A stretch of 64,000 nucleotides of DNA from Prorocentrum cordatum (Eukaryota > Sar > Dinophyceae > Prorocentrales > Prorocentraceae), in NCBI GenBank assembly GCA_963575745.1, contig CAUYUJ010009458.1, positions 378,750 to 442,749 of the forward strand. The letters run 5' to 3'. The translations under genes and the position numbers were made by a program. The stretch's first letter is position 1. Each line of letters starts with the position of its first letter. Below are positions 1 through 10,449 of the stretch, in pieces. The notes beneath the pieces were generated by a model. It did not search any database and was not told where the DNA came from. It saw only the letters and a list, made by a program, of their open reading frames with translations.

Positions 1-747
1 GTCGTCGCCGAAAGGCCGCCCTTTGCGCCGGGGTTCGGTCTTGCGCTGTTCCTCTCTGGCGGGGGTCTTGCACCCTGACGACGCGGGGTCTTGCGCCCGT
101 TGCCTCAGGTTGGCGTGGTGCCGTGTTTGCGGGGGCTGTGCGCGTGCCGTGCCAGGGTCCGTGCGGTGCCGATGCTGCAATTGTGTTTGTGCCGAGTGGT
201 GTTGCTGGTTTGATGAGAAAGTGAGTGTGCGTGGTGGAAGTGTGTTCGTGTGAGTGTGTTGCGGTCGGAACACGTGTGGTGTTTGTGTGCACGCGGCGTG
301 TTGGGCTTACTAGTCTCTGCGCGTGTGCGTCTGTCTTAAGCGTGCCAATGTTCGGCCTTTCGCTGGTGCCCCAATCATCGGCATGTTCTTCCAGGAAGGG
401 CGTTTCAAGGCTTGACATACCGATGATGCGCTGAACCAGTTCGTCTCCCTGTCGGCCTCTCTCTCTCGTTCTCCCTGCTACCCCGTTGAGTCGCGTGGCC
501 TGGGGGGGGGTCCGCCGTGGTGGGGGGGTGTCTTGGTTTCCCGTGCCCCTCTTCCTCCTCCTCCTCCTCCCCCTCCGGCACGGGGTCCAAGACACCGCCC
601 CGTCTTGGCGCGCTCCCCCCCTCGCGTTCGGGGCGTGGGGGTGAGGGTTCCGGTCCGGGCTTCGGGGGGAGGGCGCGGGCAGGCCCTCGGGGCCCACACG
701 CCCGCCGACACCAATACCAATACCAACACTTGCCTTGTAGGATACGC
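1..747. other. GC-rich left edge, no gene seen
   Basis: Nothing here resembles a protein, RNA gene or known element. The only structure is a short TCC-rich tract near 548-575 and a CAATAC triplet of repeats near 711-728. The open frames on both strands are proline, arginine and glycine strings produced by base composition. Confidence 0.5.
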
Positions 748-845
748 CTATGTGGCCAATCGTTCGGGCAACGTTTGGCCACGCTATTGGACCATGCGTT
801 CCCCAAGCCGTTGTGGAAACCCTTCGAGGAACGCGTCGGGGAGGA
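748..845 (+). repeat. Satellite-leader module, copy 1
   Basis: About 95 bp that recurs at 1641-1735 and, in part, at 33665-33750. The shared core includes TCGGACCATG-type sequence followed by GTTCCCC and a GTTTGGAAA/CCTTCGGGGAAC stretch. In all three places it lies just upstream of a block of the 12-bp satellite. Comparison by eye shows about 70-80 percent identity. No coding potential was recognised. Confidence 0.6.
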
Positions 846-889
846 ACCGGAGGAGGAGAGGGCGGGCAAAGGAGGATGAGGAGAAGGAT

Positions 890-1405
890 GAGGAGACCTC
901 TCGGGAGCCTCTTGGGGCTTTTTCGGGGCCTCTCCTGGGAGCCTCTCAGGGGCCTCTGGGAGGCCTCTTGGGGGCCTCCTTTGGTCTCTTGTAGGCCTTA
1001 GCTCACCCGTTTGACGCCGTCGGAAACCGTCTTGGGGGCCTCTCTGGGCCGTATGGGTGCCCTCTTTGTGGCGCCTCAGGGCCGGTCTCGGAGGCTATCT
1101 TGGGCGTCTTGGAGACCATCTGGGACCAATTTGGCTCCTTTGGCCGTCTCTTGGGGCCTCGTGGACCTCCCCGGGGCCATCTTGGAGGCCTCTTGGGCGC
1201 TCTGATTTTGACCTCTTCGGGCCTTCCTGGAGGACCGCTTAGAGGCCTCTTGGGCCGTCATGGGGGTCTCATGTGGTGCTCTGGTGCCGTCTGTAAAGCC
1301 ATCTTGGGCCGTCTGTGGTGAATCTTGGGCCGTGTTGGGTATCTTGGGGGGCTCACTTGGGGCCATCTTAGCCGTCTTAGGAGCATCTTGGAGGCATCGT
1401 GGAGG
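890..1405. repeat. 12-bp-periodic satellite, block L1a
   Basis: Degenerate tandem repetition of the 12-mers GGCCGTCTTGGA and GGCCATCTTGGG with C/T and A/G variants. Because the period is a multiple of three and the unit has no stop in most frames, several frames stay open on both strands. These are not genes. The block is separated from the larger L1b block by a Q repeat and a second leader module. Confidence 0.8.
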
Positions 1406-1464
1406 CCATCTTGGGCCGTCTTTGCAGTCTTGGACGCGAGTTAACCAACGAGAGATGGATTCTG

Positions 1465-1605
1465 GAAGCTTTCCAGGTGGCCGGCGGGTTGGGCCGAAGC
1501 CCCGGGGGGAGTTCTATTAAAGCGAACCAAAAAAACACCAGGAGTCCAGCACGGCAGGCACCCCTGAGATACATCAGCAGGGGGCGGTGGATCGAACACG
1601 CCTAC
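1465..1605 (+). repeat. Dispersed repeat Q, copy 1
   Basis: About 140 bp matching 3381-3518. Shared landmarks are GTGGCC(G/A)GCGGG, GGCCGAAGCCCC, GGGGGAGTTCTAT, a GAACCAAAA tract, CAGGCACCCCTG and CAGGGGGCGG. The two copies are in direct orientation and bracket satellite block L1b, so they may be arms of one unit or a segmental duplication. Function unknown. Confidence 0.65.
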
Positions 1606-1640
1606 GGCGAATCACCGCCGCCCCGTGCCTTTGTGGAAGC

Positions 1641-1735
1641 GCCTATGTGGCCAAACGTTGAGGCCAGACCTGCCAAGCCATCGGACCATTTGTTCCCCGA
1701 ATCGGTTTGGAAAGCCTTCGGGGAACACGTGGGCA
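1641..1735 (+). repeat. Satellite-leader module, copy 2
   Basis: Second copy of the module seen at 748-845, again directly followed by the 12-bp satellite. It shares CCTATGTGGCCAA, ATCGGACCAT, GTTCCCCGAA and CTTCGGGGAACACG-type landmarks with the other copies. Confidence 0.6.
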
Positions 1736-3350
1736 TCTTGAAGGTCATCTTGGCCGTCTTGGAGGCCTCTTGGGTGATCTTTCGGCGATCTTTGGGGGCT
1801 CTTGGGCCGTCTCGGGCCGTCGGAAGGCCGAAAAGAAGGAAATATCAAAATCCGTCAAACACCTCAGGAACATCTATGTTTTCGGCCTCTGCTGGCCTTC
1901 CTGGAGGCCCTCTTGGGGGCCTCTTGGGCCCTTTTGGGCCAGCTTCGAGCCAACTTCGGCCATCTTGGTGGGTTCCTGGCACGTCTGACGCCGTCGGGAG
2001 CCGTCTTGGGGGCCTTTCTGGGCCAACGGGGGACCCTCTGGGGGCGCTTCGGGGCCGTCTTGGAGGCCATCTTGGGCGTCTTGGAGGCCATCTTGGGCGT
2101 GTTGGAGGCCTCTTGGGCCGTCTTGGGGCCCTCTTGGGGCCATCTTGGAGGCCAATTGGGCAGTCATGGGGCCGTCTTGGGCCGTCGGAAGGCCGAACAT
2201 GTGCAAATGCCAAAATTCTCAAACACCTAAGCAACACAAATGTTTTTAGCCTCTTCGGGCCTTTCTGGAGGACCTCTTGGAGGCCTCTTGGGCCGTCTTG
2301 GAGGCCTCTTCGAGGCCTCTTGGGCCGTCTTGGGTCAGCTTGAGGCCATCTAAGGCCGTCTTCGGTGCATATAGAGCCGTCTTAGTGGCATCTTGGGGCC
2401 ATCTTGGCTGTCTTGGAGGCAATATTTGCCGTCTTCGAGGCATCTTGGATGCCATCTTGGGCCATCTTGGCCGTCTTCGAGGCCATCGAGGGCTTCTTGG
2501 AGGCCTCTTGGGCCGTATTGGGTGGGGTCCTCTTGGGGCGGGCCTCTTGGGCCGTCACAGGGCCATTTTGGAGACCTCTGAGGCGACCTTGGGTCCTCTT
2601 GGGCCGTCTTGGGCCGTCGGAAAGCCGAACATGCGCAACTGCCAGAATCCTCCAAAAACCTAAGGACAACCAATGATTTTGGCCTCTTCGGGCCTTCCTG
2701 GAGGACCTCTTGGAGGCTTCTTTGGCACGTCTTGGAGGCCTCCTGGGGGCTCGTGGGCCCATCTAAGGCCGTCTTGGAGGCATCTTGGGGCCATCTTAGC
2801 CGTCTTGGAGGCCATCTTGGCCGTCTTGGGGGCATCTTGGAGGCCATCTTGGGCCATCTTGGCCGTCTTGGAGGCCATCTTGGGCGTCTTCGAGGCCTCT
2901 TGGGCCGTCTTGGGGCCGTCGTGGGGCCGTCTTGGGGGCCTCTTGGGCCGTCATGGGGCCATCTTGGAGGCCTCTTGGGCGATCTTGGGACGACTTTGGG
3001 GGCCTCTTGGGCCGTCTTGGGCCGTCGGAAAGCCGAAAATGCGTCAATGCCCAAATCCTCCAAAAACCTAAGGAAAACCAATGAGTTTGGCCTCTTCGGG
3101 CCTTCCTGGAGGACCTCTTGGAGGCCTCTTTGGCCCGTCTTGGAGGCCTCTTGGGGGTGTCTTGGGCCATCTTGGATCTTGGAGGCCTCTTGGGAGCCTC
3201 TTAGGCAGTTTTGGACCATCTTGAGGCCATCTTATGCGGTCTTGGGTGCATCTTGGGCCGTCTTGGAGGCATCTTGGGGCCATCTTAGCCGCCTTGGACG
3301 CCATCTTGGCCGTCTTGGAGGCATCTTGGAGGCCATCTTCGGCCATCTTG
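1736..3350. repeat. 12-bp-periodic satellite with higher-order units, L1b
   Basis: The same 12-mer array as L1a, here organised into longer units. A non-12-mer insert beginning CGGAAGGCCGAA, passing through an A-rich CAAAANCCT tract and ending in GGCCTCTTCGGGCC recurs at about 1821, 2186, 2618 and 3026. That gives unit lengths of about 365, 432 and 408 bp. Diverged copies of the same insert occur at about 34199, 36070, 37775 and 39107, so the higher-order unit is dispersed across the window. Long open frames on both strands are a side effect of the period. Confidence 0.8.
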
Positions 3351-3380
3351 AGCGAAAAAGCCGACGAGATTGGGATTGAG

Positions 3381-3518
3381 CGCCTTCGGGTGGCCAGCGG
3401 GACGGGCCGAAGCCCCAGGGGGAGTTCTATGGGAAAAAGAACCAAAACCTAGAGGGTTCAGCACAGCACGCCAGGCACCCCTGTGATTAATCAACAGGGG
3501 GCGGCGGATCTATTGGCA
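3381..3518 (+). repeat. Dispersed repeat Q, copy 2
   Basis: Direct-orientation partner of 1465-1605, lying immediately after satellite block L1b. It has the same GGCCGAAGCCCCAGGGGGAG landmark. Downstream a short stretch (CGGCCC-CCGCCACCGTGCC, about 3520-3542) also recurs near 37435. Confidence 0.65.
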
Positions 3519-5073
3519 TTCGGCCCGTTCCGCCACCGTGCCTGGGCCGCGGACCAGAGGCCTCGTGGAGCTCTCCAGGAGAAAACACGAACACCTTTTA
3601 GGAGTCGTGGGGTCTCTGAGGGGAACTCCTCGTTGGCCTCTTGGAGATCTTTTGAACTTCTTGAGCCCTTCTCGGGGCCTCTTGGGCGCCTCGGGAGCCT
3701 CGGGGTGGCTATCTGGGGTGAAGGGCTCCAAATGCCAATTCTAGTTCCCCCTTTTGTGCGCCTCATGGGCTCGTCGCGGTTGCCTTTTGGTCCTCTATTG
3801 GGGGCTCTTGGGCCAGCTTTTGGCGACCTTGCAAGCGTCGTGCAAAGTTGGCACCAGATCCTCCGGGATCCTGGCAGCTCTGACCTCGATAGGGCCAGCC
3901 CCGAGGGCTGCCAAGAGAGCCTCAGAGGCCCCTGGGAGATCTCCAGGACGGGCCCTGGGGACCATCCCGGAGCGTGATTCGGCGGCGAGCCTGGGGGGGG
4001 GAAGCGAGGGGGCCGCGGGCGTTCGCAGCAGGCTCGGAAGGCATCCGGCCCTCCGAGAAGTATTTTTGGGCCTCCCCGGAAGACGGGGGCGGCTTCTCAG
4101 GAGACCGGACGGATGGCTTCTGCGAGGCCCTGCCGCCTTCCGAGAAGGCCGGGGCCCCCATCTCGCTTCCCCCTTTTCCCCCCCCCCCCCGCGCGCCTCC
4201 GAGTGATTGACACGCATGTCTCAAACTACGTTCCCGCGCCCGCCAGAAATTCAACGCGGACCACCCCAGGAGCACGCAAGAGGTCGGCAATCTGGATTCT
4301 GGTTCCCTTGAAGGGAACACCGAGAGACCTGAGGGCACGCCACCCAGTCCCCACGGCACGGTGGCGTATATCGGGTAAGGCAGTGTAGAGCTAGGATGGC
4401 CCGGTACTTGAGCTATGAGTAGGGCAGGCAAGGCGAGCCGTGTTGAGACCGATGCTGCTACATCCGGAATTCGAGCAGAAGGAGGACATGGAATCAGAAG
4501 CAGCAGTGCCACCAGCTCCTTCACGAGCGCATGCGCGAGCAGTAGCTGCCGCAGGGTGAGGGGGGCCAAATATTCATTCGTATCGGTCCTCCATGTGCGG
4601 ATGGGTCTCCTTTCTCTGACTGTAGTTCAGCTCTGGCCATGGTCCCCTCATATTTCTCGTCGTCGCCCTCCTCCTTTCTCACGCCAGCTCAGGTTATGTT
4701 CCCGAACTCCCAGCCGTCCTTGGCGCAGGCAAAGGCGGCAGCCCGCGCAACCCGGACTTTTCGCATCAACCGCGTCATACGGACCGAACCTCGTGCGAGG
4801 AAGAGCAAGCGGCGTAGGAGGAGGAGGAGGAGGGAGCGGCCACGACGACGAATTGGGTGAGAGAGGCGAGAGGCGCATCTTGCAGCACTTGAGGAGAGCG
4901 CTCGGGGCGGGAGCGGGATGGTGCGAACAGAGCCAGAGAGTCCCAGTCGAGAAGGACATGGTATCCCATGCCGCCAGATCCAGGATCGACAGACAGACGC
5001 ATGTTCATCCGAGTGCGCGTGCGTATTTGCGTGTTTGCGTGAGAGAAGGCGGGCATATTTCACGCTTGTATGC

Positions 5074-5074
<1 letters not shown>
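3519..5074. other. No gene seen
   Basis: 3600-3860 is a weak, diverged version of the 12-bp satellite. The rest is mixed GC-rich sequence without recognisable coding, RNA or element structure. Open frames of 140-450 codons cross this stretch but have no domain and are compositionally skewed. Confidence 0.4.
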
Positions 5075-5115
<41 letters not shown>

Positions 5116-5130
5116 GTGTGAGTGTGTGTT
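5075..5130. repeat. (GT)n microsatellite
   Basis: An almost pure GT tract, broken by single C and A changes, about 55 bp long. Confidence 0.95.
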
Positions 5131-5499
5131 CTTTGGGGCTTCACTTGGCACCAAACCGTGCTGTTGCCACGCCGCAACTCGGGCGGGCGGAACACACACG
5201 GGGGTGACGAACGGCGCACCTTTCCAGTTTTTTTTTTGCGGGCGCGGAGACAGTCCAGGAGCCCTCTGTGCCACTTGTAGGGCCACTTTTCCTGCAACTC
5301 GCGATTGCCGCCGTTCAGCGATCCCCCGCGAGCATCCACCTGGCTGGCTCCCCAGGCCCCCCCTTTGCTGTCCCCCCTCTTTCGGCCGCCCCGATGCTTC
5401 TTCGGGGCGTTGTGCGGCGGGGCTCGCTCTCGAGTCCCCCAATTACGTCTGGCTGTGGTTTTTCTGTTTCAATCCGCGGGGCCTGGACCTCTCCAAGAC

Positions 5500-5699
5500 T
5501 TATGGTGTTCCAACTTGCATTAGCCTTGATCACTGGACAGAGCTTCGAGCACCAAAAAAGTATCGAAGCTCGAGGGTTGTCACGCGTCGGGCCCTGGGAG
5601 GCACTCGTCCGACACTGTTTCGACACTCTTTCGACACTCTTCGGGGTGCTCGAAATCATTTCTTGGGTGTGGTTCTTAAGTACGATGGGAGCAACATAA
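5500..5699 (+). mobile_element. Inverted-repeat element D, copy 1
   Basis: About 200 bp non-coding element. It begins TTATGGTGTTCCAACTT and ends GATGGGAGCAACATAA, which pair as an imperfect terminal inverted repeat. Inside lie TTCGAGCACC and its complement GGTGCTCGAA, giving a second inner inverted repeat. Homologous copies occur at 11684-11895 in the same orientation and 46416-46608 inverted. It has the size and structure of a non-autonomous MITE-like element. No target duplication was identified with confidence. Confidence 0.75.
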
Positions 5700-5705
5700 T
5701 CCAAG

Positions 5706-5851
5706 CAGGGCTGGACCTAAACTGTGTCTTGGGTGATTTCGTGGGCCGTTTTCGTTTCGACTTCGTTTTGCGGTAAAGACGGATTCGAGACAAAAGCGAG
5801 GGACAACGAAAACAAAACGAAAACGGACAACACCGTTTAGGTTCAGCCCTG
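5706..5851. mobile_element. Inverted-repeat element R
   Basis: About 146 bp with long imperfect terminal inverted repeats. The left end CAGGGCTGGACCTAAAC pairs with the right end GTTTAGGTTCAGCCCTG, and CCGTTTTCGTTT pairs with AAACGAAAACGG further in. Only one copy was seen, directly abutting D1. It would fold into a strong hairpin. Non-coding. Confidence 0.7.
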
Positions 5852-6509
5852 AATCCGAGACGCCCTCTGGGTCGCAGCTGTGCGGGGGGCGCGCCCTGTG
5901 CCCGTTGGGGCGCCAGAGCGGTCCGCGGGCCGACACGGTGTGCCCCGTGCGGGCGGCTGCGGCCAGCGACGCTGGCTGGGCCGCCCGACCAGGGCTTTCA
6001 TTCGGGCAGCAGCTCCGGGCGGAGCTGCTCTGTCGGTTTCACCCCCGTCCCTCCCCCCGTCCCCTTTCTCCCCTCCTCGCCACGGGTTTCCTTCGCGCGT
6101 GTAAGAAAAAAGTGCCCCGTGCGGGGCGGGGTGGAGGAGAGGGCGGCCGCGGAGGGGGACAACAGGTCGGGGGAAGCAGCGCGCTCGGGTCGTGCAGAGC
6201 TTTCATTTGAGGTCCCCCAGCGAATCGCATCGGGCCCCCCCCCCCCAGAGAAGCGTGGGGACCGCTCCGCGCGGTGGGTCAGCGTCGCAGGTCTAGACGT
6301 GGACACCAACACCAGTATCGGCGGCGTGCCTCCACCGAGGGAAGAAGAGCCCGATCTCGGCGATGGTGGTAAGATTCTGGCTTCCAGGTGACCGACATAG
6401 TACCGCCAGCACCGAAGCCTAGGATCATCTTCCCCCTGTGGAGGCAGCCCCCTGTGTTGGTGTTGGTGCCCATTTCCAGGCCTCCAACAGCGGGGATTCG
6501 GGGTCAACG
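5852..6509. other. GC-rich spacer, no gene seen
   Basis: Proline, glycine and arginine-rich open frames only. No repeat copy was found elsewhere in the window. Confidence 0.4.
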
Positions 6510-6690
6510 CGCGGTTTTGTGACTTGAGAGTCGGTCTTCGAGGACGTCTCGAGCGACCAGGGCCGCCAGGGTCCCAGAACCGTGCGGTGACGGACCGCGC
6601 GGTGAGGTCGTTGGGGATTCCGAGGTCACCACGCGGTCCACCACCACACGGTTTTGGGGTCCCGAAGTCCAACGTCTTGACACCACCATG
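6510..6690 (+). repeat. Dispersed repeat H, copy 1
   Basis: About 180 bp matching 53800-54010. Landmarks are CGAGGACGTCTCG, AACCGTGCGGTGACGGACC and GCGGTGAGGTC, then an inverted partner ACCACGCGGTCC and CACACGGTTTTGGG. The internal complementarity suggests a hairpin-forming element of the MITE type. No coding potential was seen. Confidence 0.65.
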
Positions 6691-7053
6691 GCGGAGGTCG
6701 CAACCAGCCGCGCCAGAGCCAGTCCCGACAGAGGCGGATCCTCGGGCGGGGGCTCCGAGAGCGACACTGGCCGGCGGCTCGTTTCGTCATCTCGCGAGTT
6801 CTCCAGCCAGAGATCCTTGGCCCCGAGTCGAAGGTTGGCGGTCGGCAGCGTAAGGGGCACAGAACGTGGGGGAGCCGAGGGCAGCAGGAAAGGAGCCCCA
6901 AGGGGGGCCCTCGAGGTCCCCGAAAGGGGCCCTCGGTGCCCCAAACGCGCTGCTGTCTTCTCTCCACGCTGCTCGCCCCTGCGTTGCCGGCCGCCCGAGA
7001 AGGACACGAGGCGGCGCAAGCATCACTTGTCGGAGGTCCGTGCTGATTTCAGG

Positions 7054-7238
7054 TCAGGAGGGACAAAACACACAGACACACACACACACACACACTGACA
7101 CAATTAATCGTCGATTCCCCAGAAAATGTGGGAGAAGATGGGAAGTGGGGGGGAAGACAGAAATCCCGAAAATATAGGAAAATATTTGAAATTTGATTAG
7201 CTGTGACTATTTATTTGTGCGTCCCAGTTCCCCTTCAT
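7054..7238 (+). mobile_element. Inverted-repeat element B, copy 1
   Basis: About 185 bp, from TCAGGAGGGACAAAACACAC to GTCCCAGTTCCCCTTCATG. It includes an (AC)n expansion, AATTAATCGTCGATTCCCCA, an AAATAT/GGGAAGTGGGGGG core, and a TATTTATTTGTG end. Other copies lie at 40951-41115, 44313-44475 and 60532-60693, all in the same orientation. The ends pair only loosely as an inverted repeat. It is AT-rich compared with its surroundings. Confidence 0.75.
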
Positions 7239-8169
7239 GATTTCCTGGGTCGGCGTTGGGGCCCGCCATGGCGGCGAGTCTAGCGCCGCGATCCGCACGT
7301 CAGGGAGGGGGGGGTCCAGCGCCGATCCAAGCGGACCCCGGAAGTTTATATGTTCTGTGTTGTTTTTTTTCTGCTGGTGCTGAACACCCAGGCGCCAGGA
7401 CCCCTAGGGCGGGGTCCGTTTCGATGCGACCGATCCGTTTCGATACCGATTCTGGCCGGCCAGATTCGATCCCGTTCCGATGGTCCAATGATCTGGTGGG
7501 GTGCGTGTCGGGTCGGACGAATGGGGGGGATGCAGAAAGGGGCGGGGTGCGAAGTCTGCTGCGTGGAGCTGGCCTTGGCCCCGCCGCCAGGCGCTTTCTT
7601 TCAACGATACATTGGCGTTTCTGGCGCCTAGAGGCGCCGTGAACACAATTCACGTGAGCTGTTTACTAGCGCCCCCTCCGTCCAGCCCGAGCGATGCTTG
7701 CACTTGGCTCTGTTGCGCGTCCTGGCTTGGCCGATCCGCTTCGATTACGACTCCGTGCCAGTGCGGCTCGATTCGATCTTGGGTCCGATTTGGTCCGATG
7801 CCATGGTTCGGTGTTGGCAGATCTTGCCCGCGGGCGCCCCTTTTTGCCCCCTGTTCCTCCCCTCCTTTCCCTCAGGGCTTGCCGACTCTTCTCCAATCGA
7901 CTTGCGGGGATCAATGGAGGCATGTCGACGCAGACGTACGAAAGTGTTCCGATCCCACTCGATCTATCGATTCGATACTGGCGGCTTTGCGGGGGGCGGC
8001 GTCGCTCCTCGTCACGGAGTTGTTGGCTGATTTGATCTGTGTGCGATCGCGGGCAGTTTTTGGACAGCAGTGGAGAGGGGCGGTTCGCGTTGCGCGCGGA
8101 TTGGGTCTCTCGTTCGTAGGCCAGCCCTGCACATACTCAGGAGGCGCTGATACACAGTCAACCCGTATA
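7239..8169. repeat. Region with CGATCCGATTCGAT-type repeat K
   Basis: About 7415-7500 and 7725-8010 are dense in GATCCGATTCGAT-like words (for example TTCGATACCGATTCTGG and GGCTCGATTCGATC). The same word dominates 28165-28365, 43155-43325, 58785-58985 and 59620-59775. Between these words nothing is recognised. The frames that cross it are unlike proteins. Confidence 0.55.
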
Positions 8170-8340
8170 GGAAGGATGCGCGATAAGGATGCAAGGGCCT
8201 TGCCTGCCGATTTCGAAGCTTTCCGAGCGCGGGGCGGCCAACGAAGGTGGCCAAGGACGGAACGAGCAGGCCAGGATGGGAGGGGTACCACTGGGAAGGC
8301 TCCCCATCCCTACCATGTGGGTTGACTGTAAGGAACAGTT
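8170..8340 (+). repeat. Dispersed repeat J, copy 1
   Basis: About 170 bp that matches the reverse complement of 30660-30835. Landmarks include AAGGATGCAAGGGCCTTG, TTCGAAGCTTT, GGCCAACGAA, GGAGGGGTACCA and CCATGTGGGTTGACTGTA. Two inverted copies 22 kb apart. No coding function was recognised. Confidence 0.7.
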
Positions 8341-8453
8341 CGGTCTCGGACGGGCTCGCTGTTCTTCGGGTCCTTCCACGGCGGTTCCTCCGGTGCTCCT
8401 CCTGCACCCAGGCGCTCTGTGGAGGCCGAAACGGGGCTTCGTGCCAGACCTAG

Positions 8454-8614
8454 ATTTAAGTTGGGCATGGCCCCTTACAGGAGGAATATTCAAGAGTAGT
8501 GCAAGATAATCTGGGGACGGTTCTTCGACTGTTCTTGAATATGTTTGAACATGTGTCTTCTATGTGTCGACTTTCTCACAAAATCCGCCTGTAGGAGGAC
8601 ATGCCCGAGATACA
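8454..8614. mobile_element. Inverted-repeat element A, copy A1
   Basis: About 160 bp. The left end TTGGGCATGGCCCCTTACAG pairs with the complement of the right end CTGTAGGAGGACATGCCCGA. The interior is AT-rich (GAATATTCAAGAGTAGT, TTGAATATGTTTGAA), as in copies A2-A5. A diverged member of family A. Confidence 0.75.
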
Positions 8615-8649
8615 TTTTGATGTCAGCCAGCGTGGACTCCAAACAGTGC

Positions 8650-8890
8650 GTGTCTCTAGCAATACATGGTGTGCAATCTATGCGGAGCAATCGATATTGT
8701 GCAATATACGTGGTTCAATATAACCTATGTGGTGCTCAATGTATTCGGTGCAATATACGTTGTGGGGTGCAATCTGTGTGGCGCACAATGCAGTGCCACC
8801 GACGTGGTGCAATACAAGTGGTGCAATCTATGTTGATCTATCGATGTGGTGGACTGCGCGTGGTTAAATTCATGTGGTGCAACCTATGCA
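8650..8890. repeat. Degenerate GTGGTGCAATCTATGT array N1
   Basis: A loose tandem array of a 10-18 bp word, GTGGTGCAAT with CTATGT or ATACGT. It abuts dispersed repeat I1 on the same side as similar sequence abuts I4 (58400-58560), and a longer array in the complementary sense lies at 62081-62340. Confidence 0.65.
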
Positions 8891-8909
8891 GTGCAATTAA
8901 TTTCTATTC

Positions 8910-9430
8910 GCAGTGAGTTGTTTACTCCACTGCTCGCGTAATCATCCCACCCACCCACCCGCAACGTGGTTTGTAAAACCCATGCGGCAGCGATTGCGAT
9001 GAGTGCTTGGAGTTTGCTGGTGCATCTCTGCGGCCGCGCGCAGCGGCCATCTAGTCTGGTGCTACCGGCGTTGCCACGGTGGCCACAGCTGGGCACGTCC
9101 TAACGGGCACTTCAGTGCGAGTCGGTGACTTCGGCCGGCGCGGTATCATGGCAACGTCGACAACGGAAAACGAGATGATGATGGTAGCGATACTCGTGAC
9201 GATGGTGACAACGGCGACGGCAAGGCCAGTGACGGCATCGATGTTGATGACTCCGACGACGATGACGGCGCCCTTGCGTCGGCGATGAAGGTTTCAGAGG
9301 GAGTTCGACGTGCGCTCGCGGCCGACGCGAAACAGTGGCACGCGTGATTTTATTCGACACGGATGGTGCCCATCCCAGCACGCGCGCAAGGCATTCGAAT
9401 GATTTCGTTATGCAGCGCGGGAGGGGCGGG
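8910..9430 (+). repeat. Dispersed repeat I, copy 1
   Basis: About 520 bp, closely related to 10450-10970 (same orientation) and to 55780-56395 and 57800-58375 (inverted). Landmarks are CCACTGCTCGCG, CATCCCACCCACC, AAAACCCATGCGG, GCGGCCGCG, GGTATCATG, a GACGATG-rich stretch and GCGCGCAAG. The GACGATG stretch produces short open frames, but they are not conserved between copies. It is a non-coding repeat of unknown class. Confidence 0.7.
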
Positions 9431-10083
9431 CGTTTGGACATTGCAAACAGTGTTCAAGATTTGTTATGTGTAAAGAATTAGCAAAAACGCAAGCGCAGGC
9501 ATTTTCCTGAACTGATGTTGGACAAAAAACAGGTGCTTGTTTTATGTTTCCGGGACACCCGGTGCTGAACCTCTTACGAAACCTTCGTGTAAAACAAAGT
9601 AACACAAATGATTCCGGCATGCGCGCGCGACGACGCGCGCGCGTGCGCTTCGTCTCGTTGTTTCGGTCTTGGGGGGGGCAAGAGGTTTTTGCAGCAACGC
9701 GCGCGCGAGGGAGTTCGAGCGATTCCGACACATTCCGACATGCGCGCGCGATTGGCCCGTTAGGTAGCGAGTGGTGAAATTCGAACTTGGTGGTTTTCTT
9801 TCGAATTCGCAAGAGCCCGAACGCAAGTTGGTTTGAACATTCTTGTTGCGAAACTAATGTTTCTATATGTTATCTGGACTCTCGATTTGAACCTCCTTAA
9901 GACACCTGTATAATATATACGTTGCACCCCGCAGATGCGGATAAGAGTGAGGGGGCGTTGGGGACGTCGGCCGTTTGCGAGACTGCGGAGAAGCCTGCCG
10001 CAGGCGCCAAAGGTTCACAAATTATACAACGAAAGCGCCGCATGCGCCGATTCTTGATTGTTTGTATACATAATATACAGATG

Positions 10084-10115
<32 letters not shown>

Positions 10116-10440
10116 CGTAGTAAGAATGAACACAATACGTATGATAACAATGACCCCCCCGAACAAAAACGGCATGCATGCTCGCTCGACGACGCGCGCG
10201 TGAGCACATCGTCCTTTCTTCTGTTGCAAAGGATTGAAAACATATGATTTTGATGAACGAGTGTGCGCGCATAGTGTTCTTGCTGGTGATAAGGGGGGTA
10301 CCGTTACCGGTGTGGTTTGGATGATACGAGTTCATTTTCAGGATGGTCGATGGGGCAAGGTCTTCTGTACATTGCAACCAAAAACGGGTGACCCCGTTAA
10401 GTCCGTAGGGGTAACCATACGTGTAAGAAGGAGAATATGT
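9431..10440. other. Spacer between I1 and I2
   Basis: Contains GCATGCGCGCGCGACGACGC-type CG-rich near-palindromes at about 9617-9650, with related words at 10171-10205 and 13385-13415 and complements at 55565-55600 and 57607-57640. An (AT)n microsatellite lies at 10087-10115. No gene was recognised. Confidence 0.45.
10087..10115. repeat. (AT)n microsatellite
   Basis: Pure AT dinucleotide tract of about 29 bp. Confidence 0.95.
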
Positions 10441-10449
10441 TGGTGCAGT

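Noticed and set aside
1399-3379. Long open frames (up to 314 codons) on both strands across the satellite
   Set aside because: The 12-bp period keeps several frames open at once. The products are simple LG/PR repeats with no start context or domain.
4415-5776. 453-codon plus-strand frame
   Set aside because: It crosses a GT microsatellite and element D1, has no domain and a skewed composition.
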